This document shows, one piece after another, positions 58,001 through 64,000 of a stretch of DNA of 64,000 nucleotides. The translations under genes were made by a program, and so were the position numbers. The notes beneath the pieces were generated by a model. The model saw nothing but the letters and a program-made list of their open reading frames with translations, searched no databases and was not told where the DNA came from. The number at the start of each line of letters is the position of its first letter. The first letter of the stretch is position 1. Origin of the DNA: Ulva prolifera (Eukaryota; Chlorophyta; Ulvophyceae; Ulvales; Ulvaceae); the NCBI GenBank assembly GCA_023078555.1, contig CM041199.1, positions 62,001 through 126,000 on the forward strand, written 5' to 3'.

Positions 58001-61000
58001 CAGCACGACCGCGTTGTCCTGCACGCACGCGCTGACTGTACAGGTGCTGACTGTGCCGGACATAGGCAGAAGCGGCTATGTGCCTTTGCAATGAGATTAC
58101 ATGGGACCGCTGTCCTGGACGTTTTCTCCGGGTGGACTTGTGACAACAAAAACCGCGGCAGTGGTGAGGAGCGACGAACACAACTTTGCGTCAAGCGCAG
58201 GACCACACGAACGATGACGGCATAAATCAATGCATGCGCCTGCAAGCCGGCGATGACTCAGCATGCTCACACAGTGCATCGTAGGCTATGAGTCATAACT
58301 AGAAGCCGGTGTCCCTGCCTGTGGCCTGCGGTGCTACCTGCCTCTCTGGTTTTATCCTTGTAATATATAAATCAACATATATCTAGAACGGTCCGGTGTA
58401 GGTGGGTACATGCGGACTAGTGACTGCACAGTACTCATTACGACGAGCGCGCGGCGGGGGGCGCACGGGGTCAGGCTGGAGGGGGAAGTCCGGGTCATAG
58501 TCCCCGGGCGGCCCGAAGCGGCCGGAGCGGCAGAAGGTGCCCCAAGCTCCCGCGTGGAAGATCTCCGGGATGCCCGAGTCAGCGCCCGCGGGGAGCAGGG
58601 ACGAGCCGTCCAGCGCCCGCAGCCTGAGCTCCCCCTCCACCCCTGCACGCACTGCCGTGAACTGCTGTATGCATGCATGCATGCGTGTGGGGTGTGTCAC
58701 AAGTGCTGAGTTGGAGAGGCAGGTAGCGCCGCAGGCCCCACACGGGATATGCAACCCCGTCCATCAATACTGCCGTCAAACCTATGCATGGGAGATACGT
58801 GCACACAGCCTGCGGCGCCTCGGCATGTGATACAAGGGATGATTCCGGCTCAAGTGCATTGAACAGAGATCTCTCAGGTCTGCAGCTGGGCCCTTGCCAC
58901 CACTGCTGGGTCTCCTCTCCTCTACATACAGGCATACCACATGTGCAGAAATGTACCGCCGTGCTAGACGTTGTTCAGCATGCATGGAGGGGGCTGATGG
59001 ACATCCATGAGACCGCGATGCATGGCGACCGGATCAGTGAGATGTCACTGTATGGTATCGATCGGCCTGAGAGCGGCCGCACCTGGGACCTCCTGTGTGA
59101 CGCACGCCAGCCGCAGCGGCCCTGTGCGCACGCTCTGACACCCCCGGCTCGACGTCCGCCGCAGCGTGCTCCTCCCGGGGCACTCCAGCAGCGTCCCCTC
59201 TCGGCCCTTACACCCCAGGTTCGTGACCGCCACCTCCGCGTCCACGGCATCCGTGTCAATGGGCTGCGAGAAGACGTCAAAGTCGGCGGCGACGGTGCCG
59301 GCGCCGAAGCCGAGCTGGCGGCACGCGACGGCGGCGGCGGCGTCGTCAAAGTTTGTCTCGCAAACCTGGCTCCAGGAGCCCTCAAAGAAGATCTGGAGCT
59401 CGCCGGTGAGCCAGTTGGCAACACTCTGCTGCTCCAGCAGCCGCAGATCTCCCTCCTCTGCAGGGACGGGGACAGATCATCAGTCGTGATTCGGCAACTT
59501 CTAGACCTGCAGGCGTTCGGTGGGCCCACCGCTGCTGCCCCACTACATCTCGGTCAGTTCCACACGGCACGCCTCCTCATGCACACGCTGCTGCAGACCG
59601 ATCATGCCCAAAGCAATGCACATGCATGGACGCCATGCATTGCATGGAGATGGCACACCTGCACCGGGCGTGACAACCGCCTCGAGCGCCGCCGCGACCG
59701 GGAACTCCCGGCACGCGACGTACAGCCGCCGCTGGCCAAACCGGCACTCCCCTTCGCTCTCATCGTCCCTGCGGCGCAGGAAGCGCGGCGGCTCGAGGTC
59801 GCAGTCGAGCACCCGCTCCTCCGGCCCGCGGCACAGCACGTCCCGCAGCCACACCCGGCCAAACGGCAGCTCCGCCTCCTCCACGCCGTCAGCAAACTCG
59901 TCCGCCGGCGGCTCAAGCGCGTCGACGACGCCGCCGTGGGGGAAGCCGAGCTGGCGGCAGATGACGTCCGGGGCGAGGGTGCCGAAGGGGGAGTCGTCGG
60001 GGTCAGTGCGGCCGCCGCAGATGGCCCCCCACTCGCCATCGTGGAAGACCTCGACGATGCCGGAGTGGAGGGGGTCGCAGGGGGTGCCGAAGCCGCCACG
60101 AAGCCGCACCGCGCCCTCCACCTCCGCGATCTCTCTGCCGCAGCCTGCACCGCGGGCGGGCGGCTCATGCTGGGTGTGTCATGCGTGCTGTGCTGCGGCG
60201 GCGGGCCTTCATGTCATGCGGATCGGCAGATGCGTGGGCGGACCTGTGGGGCGCATGAGGTGGCGGTGTGGCAGTCCCGATGTATGTATGTATGTATGCA
60301 TGATTACATAGCCGTATCCATTTGGACATTGACAACTCCGAAATCCGGGACCGAAAGAGGCATCCAAGCAACATGCTGCCGCAAACTCTGACTTGCGCCA
60401 CAGAATGCAACAACACGAGCCAATTCACCGAGAGGGGACGGGCGATTTGCAACACCCGACACCCCAGCATCACCACCAACACCATCAACACCGACAATAA
60501 GCACAACCGCTACAGCAGACCACGAAACACCAGAGGCACTGTCATAAGGACCTGGCCGTGCGAGCAACTGCCGCACCAAAACCGCAACGGCGGAGACATG
60601 CCGATCACGATGTGCCACTGGGACAGGTGGCAGAACTGCCCCGATGGGTGCACGTGCGATGTAGGATGTGAAGACATCAGCAGCACGTGAATATTCCAAA
60701 TGCTTTTCACTACGGTGCCTACACAAGAAAGGAGACAGACCCGAACGAGCAGACATTAGCACACGCACAAGACCGGGCTCAACGGAGTCCATAAACGGGG
60801 CTAGTGACCCTAGTTCGTGTGTTATCACACCACGCAACCACTCTCCAGTGACCTTATTGTCGCGACCACGCTTCTCAAATCGTTGTTCAAGGTATGCCAA
60901 CCACATGACAGCCACGACCTTCTCACGGGTAAGATTTGAGTACGTGATTGTGAGAGGGCTTTGTTTGGACGGCTGATCATGCATGCCGAGACGTTTGGAC

Positions 61001-63654
61001 ACCCTGGGTGGCCCACGTCGGCGGCGATGCTCAGGCTCGGGTGGAGCCTGTAAGGCAAGTCTGATGTGTGCATATCGTTTCAGTTCTGCCGCAATGGCCG
61101 TGATGCGGGAATGAAAGTCCCCGCCCCCCCCCGGCCCCCGTTGAGAGTGACCCCGAATCGCGGTGGATTCCACCGCAACCGGGAATCGCTCCGCCCCCAT
61201 GTGTGTCAGCTTTGCGTACCAGCAAAGTTTAGCTGCCTTGATCATTGAGCTCACAGGCAGGAGGCCCGTGTCGGAAAAAAGAATCTCCTCCCTGCAATCG
61301 AACTGGTGCAGACCAAACACCATGCGGATTGCCTTTTTACAGATGGTATCAAGTTTGTCGAATGTAATGGCCCCAGCATGTACGCGTGCGTATGCATGCC
61401 GGCATTGCCGCATTCACAAGATAGTTGGCGCGTAGGCATGGGGATAGCAGTAGCGCTGCACATGTGCACAAGCGCCGGGTCGTCTGGTCTGATGTCGTGC
61501 AGAAAAATGCTCTGTCTGGCGCTATCGCGTAAATGATCCTGCCTGGTCGTATCGACGGGCGCAGTTCAACAATGCCATCAGTACTGCCTGGATCTAATTG
61601 CGAGGCGACGACCCCAACAGCTTGGCGGCGCAACCCGGCTCTGTTTGGCCGTGTGCGATGCATGGAACGAGGTGGCAGTTCAATGATGTGACCGCTACAC
61701 CACAGGAACTGCTCACCCCCTCAGATTGCGGCAGATACGATCTCAGGGGCCGCACCGGAGTCGGTGTTGCCGCAGGCGAGCACGGTGCTGTCGGTGCCGT
61801 TGGTGCAGCGCGGCACGGCCTCCGCGTCCGCGGGGCAGTCGATCAGCCGCTTCTCGCGGCCCCCGCAGTCCACCGCCGCCAGCGCGACCGGCAGATACGC
61901 CTCCAGCGGCTGCACATGTATGGCACGGCCGTCGCCGTCAACTGACTTGCTGTGGATGCGCGAGGGCGCGTTGGCTAGGGTAGCGACAGGCATGCATGCG
62001 GAAGAGCGTGGCAATGCGGGGGTGTTACCGCTACGCCACTGGGCTACCACGATGTGTGCTGTGCCTGCGCCGCTGCGGTCTTCTGGGGCTGATATCCCAT
62101 GTGGGGTGTGGGTCAGTGAGCTGTGCAAGCGGCCAGTGTGGCATGCGGAGAATATGTTCGATCTTTGACGAGCTGGGGGAGCTCCGAGCTCCACAACGAC
62201 AACATTCGCCCGGAAGTGTATCCAATAGCTGTACGACCATAATAGTTCACGCACAAGTGAACTCGAAAACGGGTGCACCGGGCAGCCAGACTATCAACAA
62301 ATCTGAGTGACAGCGCATCCTGGAAGCTAGATCAGGCCCACAGGCAATCATTCAGAGCCAGTCGAGGCAGTGCCTCCGAGACAGAGGCGGAGATGGCATC
62401 CCCGGCGCACGGGAGGAGGGCACAACATGTAAAACAGGGGGAGCGCACGAGATTCGGGGGGACGAAAGTGCCAAACTCGTACGGCCGGGGGAACTGCAGC
62501 GCGGCGCCGCCGTCGTAGCCGAGCTGGCGGCACGCGACGCCCGCCGAGTCCGGTGTGAACTTCTCGGTGCCGCACACGTCGCTCCACAGCCGCTGCCGGA
62601 ACACCTCGAGGCGGCCGTACGCGTACTCGTCTGCCATCTCGCCACCCTCCAGCCTCAGCTCGCCGTCGCCTGTACACACCACCGCAGTTGTTGCCGGGGT
62701 GTGTTACGTGTGTGACGACTGCATCGGAGCAGTGGACGCGCACGTCAGCAGCCTGACAGCCCCAAACATGGCTAGCAGAAGCCAGAAAGTAATTGCAAAC
62801 GCGAGCTTGCACAGCGTGAGATTGATTTGAGTCATAAAAATGGCCGAGAAGGGCCGTGTAAATTTGCGTGTTTGGGCTGCATCGAGTGCTGTGTCGTGCT
62901 GTGCTGTGCTGCGTGATCTGCCGCCGTGTGAGGGCTGGTATGAACCTCAAGTCCATGGGCCCGACTGCAGTAGCGTTGAGTACATCATGGCCCCGATACA
63001 CAGGTTCAGCATCGGAACACCGGGACTGATGCGTCCTTACAGCCACACCCCAGCAAGAAACGCATCGCAGGGACGCAGAAGCACAAAAACGCAACCGGGG
63101 CGAACAGCGGGGCAGCAGGACATGGCGCAGCACGTGCTCACACACAGCAGCACCACCGTGTACACCTCCGCGCGGAGCACATGCTTCCCCATACACTCGG
63201 GTGCAGAGTTCCCAGTGCACACTTTCTCATGCGCTCACCTGCAGAACCATTCATGATACCGTATACGTGCACGCTCAAATGACGTCCACGAATGCCCAAC
63301 CATGCACAGACTGCGTTGATCGCCGCAAGACATCTCCCAGCCTGCGTCCGATGCCGCTTGCTGGCCTGCCTCATGTTGGCCTACCACCTAGTGCTCCATT
63401 GGGCTTCACTGACAGATCTACAGCGAACCCGCGCAGGCACGGTTGAGGTGGGGCGCACGGCGGCTGGAGCCAGAGGAGCAGGCCAGGTAGACGTCGTCGT
63501 TGTGGTCACAGGGGCCCCGCGGCGCGCCCACCCGCCGCTCCGGCAGCCCCCGCGGGCACTCGAGTAGCGTCGCCTCGGTCCCAGCGCACTCCGCACCTGC
63601 GACGGCGATCGGGATGCGCAGGATGTTTTCCGGCTCGCCCACTCCAGCGTCTGC
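55022..63654 (-). CDS. Multi-SRCR-domain receptor-like protein, at least 7 domains (both ends partial)
   Basis: Eleven exons keep phase: 63654-63459, 62669-62449, 61909-61756, 60144-59659, 59457-59083, 58642-58467, 58018-57799, 57248-56868, 56634-56432, 55760-55620 and 55172-55022. Each domain shows the SRCR pattern: an opening GELRL/GAVRL, W(S/G)xxC, VACRQLGF, a CxGxExxLxxCP-like segment and a closing VxC. Exon 1 is the C-terminal half of a domain. Exons 2+3 form one domain, exons 4, 5 and 8 one domain each, 6+7 one, and 9+10+11 one. All domain borders are phase-1 introns and all introns within domains are phase 0. Extracellular ligand binding by disulfide-linked domains is inferred from the family. 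Neither a signal peptide nor a TM segment is inside the exons seen. The first part lies before 63654 (possibly outside the window) and the last exon was not found. A LINE, R1 and R2 repeats occupy its introns. Confidence 0.87.
56316..56362 (+). repeat. Degraded R1 core
   Basis: GCGTATGTGGTCCCGGTCAA then TGGAGTTGTTAATGCCCCAA, lacking the tail. It lies in an SRCR intron. Confidence 0.6.
58321..58366 (+). repeat. R2-family 3' end only
   Basis: GTGGCCTGCGGTGCTACCTG, then GTTTTATCCTTGTAATATAT. It is truncated at the 5' side. Confidence 0.7.
58698..58741 (-). repeat. R2-family 3' end only, minus orientation
   Basis: Reverse complement GTGGGGCCTGCGGCGCTACC then TGCCTCTCCAACTCAGCACT, ending in CTTGTGACACACC. 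Confidence 0.6.
60304..61413 (-). mobile_element. 5'-truncated non-LTR retrotransposon (LINE), C-terminal RT region
   Basis: An open frame of about 369 codons starts inside the C-terminal part of a LINE reverse transcriptase: FDKLDTICKKAIRMVFGLH, then ILFSDTGLLPVSSMIKAAKL, the arrangement LQxxxxKAxRxIFG...LLPV known from non-LTR elements. It continues through a basic linker and ends VPDFGVVNVQMDTAM, stop. The catalytic RT motifs and endonuclease are absent, so the copy is 5'-truncated, as is usual for LINEs. After the stop comes a short (CATA)n tail on the minus strand (about 60284-60300). The frame is undamaged, which suggests a young insertion. It sits in an intron of the SRCR gene in the same orientation. 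The last 45 bp of the ORF are the same sequence as the core of the R1 repeats. Confidence 0.75.
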
Positions 63655-64000
63655 CTGCAGCAATAGCCATCGTTGGCAATCTGGTCACACCTCGTTGAAT
63701 CGGCCACCTGCCAGGTTTTGGATTTATCGCAGTAGAAATCGGCAGAGTCTGAACATATGATGAGTTTCGAGTGGTGACGACCGTTTCGTGCACTCCAACT
63801 GCGGCCGGGCTACGATGAGACCCTCTATCTCGAGCACTGTTCATTCGTGCTACGGCTGCGCGTCGCTGATTTGGGTGTCTGGGGCTGTGGTCTCATACGC
63901 GGAGCTTAGACCCCGGATCATTTTGCTGTGTGGTCAGGCGCATGGTGGGTGTGTTGTTGGGCGCAAACCTCACACCAATCAGCGGAGCACGCACACCCGC
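63655..64000. other. Window edge upstream of SRCR exon
   Basis: The preceding exon should encode the N-terminal half of an SRCR domain and end in phase 0. I do not see it in these 346 bases, so it probably lies beyond the window. Confidence 0.4.

Noticed and set aside
58784..60391. 535-codon plus-strand ORF
   Set aside because: Antisense to SRCR exons and introns; product is low-complexity and domain-free.
1..64000. CRISPR arrays, rRNA and tRNA genes
   Set aside because: Repeats found are minisatellites or dispersed retroposons without spacer structure; no rRNA core sequences or cloverleaf/B-box candidates were seen by eye.

Overview
This window is nuclear DNA from an intron-rich photosynthetic eukaryote, most likely a chlorophyte-type green alga. 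The grounds are spliced genes, a nuclear gene for a plastid-type elongation factor G, a mitochondrial SCO1 gene, multi-domain SRCR receptors, an algal-style bZIP and a non-LTR retrotransposon. The species cannot be named from the sequence. Haptophytes or other GC-rich algae remain possible. There are no operons, rRNA genes, recognisable tRNA genes or CRISPR arrays.

Layout. 0.9-6.2 kb: two convergent leucine-rich-repeat genes. 7.6-10.8 kb: three small genes of unknown function. 11.7-12.9 kb: a protein-kinase-like gene that has lost its catalytic residues (pseudokinase). 14.2-18.6 kb: plastid EF-G in eight phase-consistent exons. 22.0-24.0 kb: SCO1 in four exons. 24.6-25.5 kb: an unresolved GC-rich gene. 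28.2-29.2 kb: a small two-TM cysteine-rich protein. 33.3-39.2 kb: a six-exon bZIP regulator. 43.8-48.4 kb: a secreted protein with 13 copies of a 48-residue proline-rich repeat followed by two SRCR domains. 55.0-63.7 kb: part of a second SRCR receptor with at least seven domains. A 5'-truncated LINE sits in one of its introns.

Between genes are 5'-truncated retroposon-like repeats. Family R1 resembles the 3' end of the LINE and ends in (TTTAC)n. Family R2 is GT-rich and ends near TTGTCCTTGTAACAC. There are also minisatellites and several near-perfect hairpins. GC-rich and AT-richer blocks alternate, and two genes (EF-G and bZIP) cross such a boundary within an intron.

Exons were assembled by eye from reading frame, domain continuity and GT/AG signals. 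For EF-G, SCO1, the bZIP, both SRCR genes, the pseudokinase and the two-TM gene the splice phases agree at every junction proposed, which is the main support for these models. 5' ends are often unresolved because first exons are short. EF-G serves plastid translation and SCO1 serves mitochondrial cytochrome oxidase assembly. The SRCR proteins are expected at the cell surface or secreted. No shared pathway links neighbouring genes.
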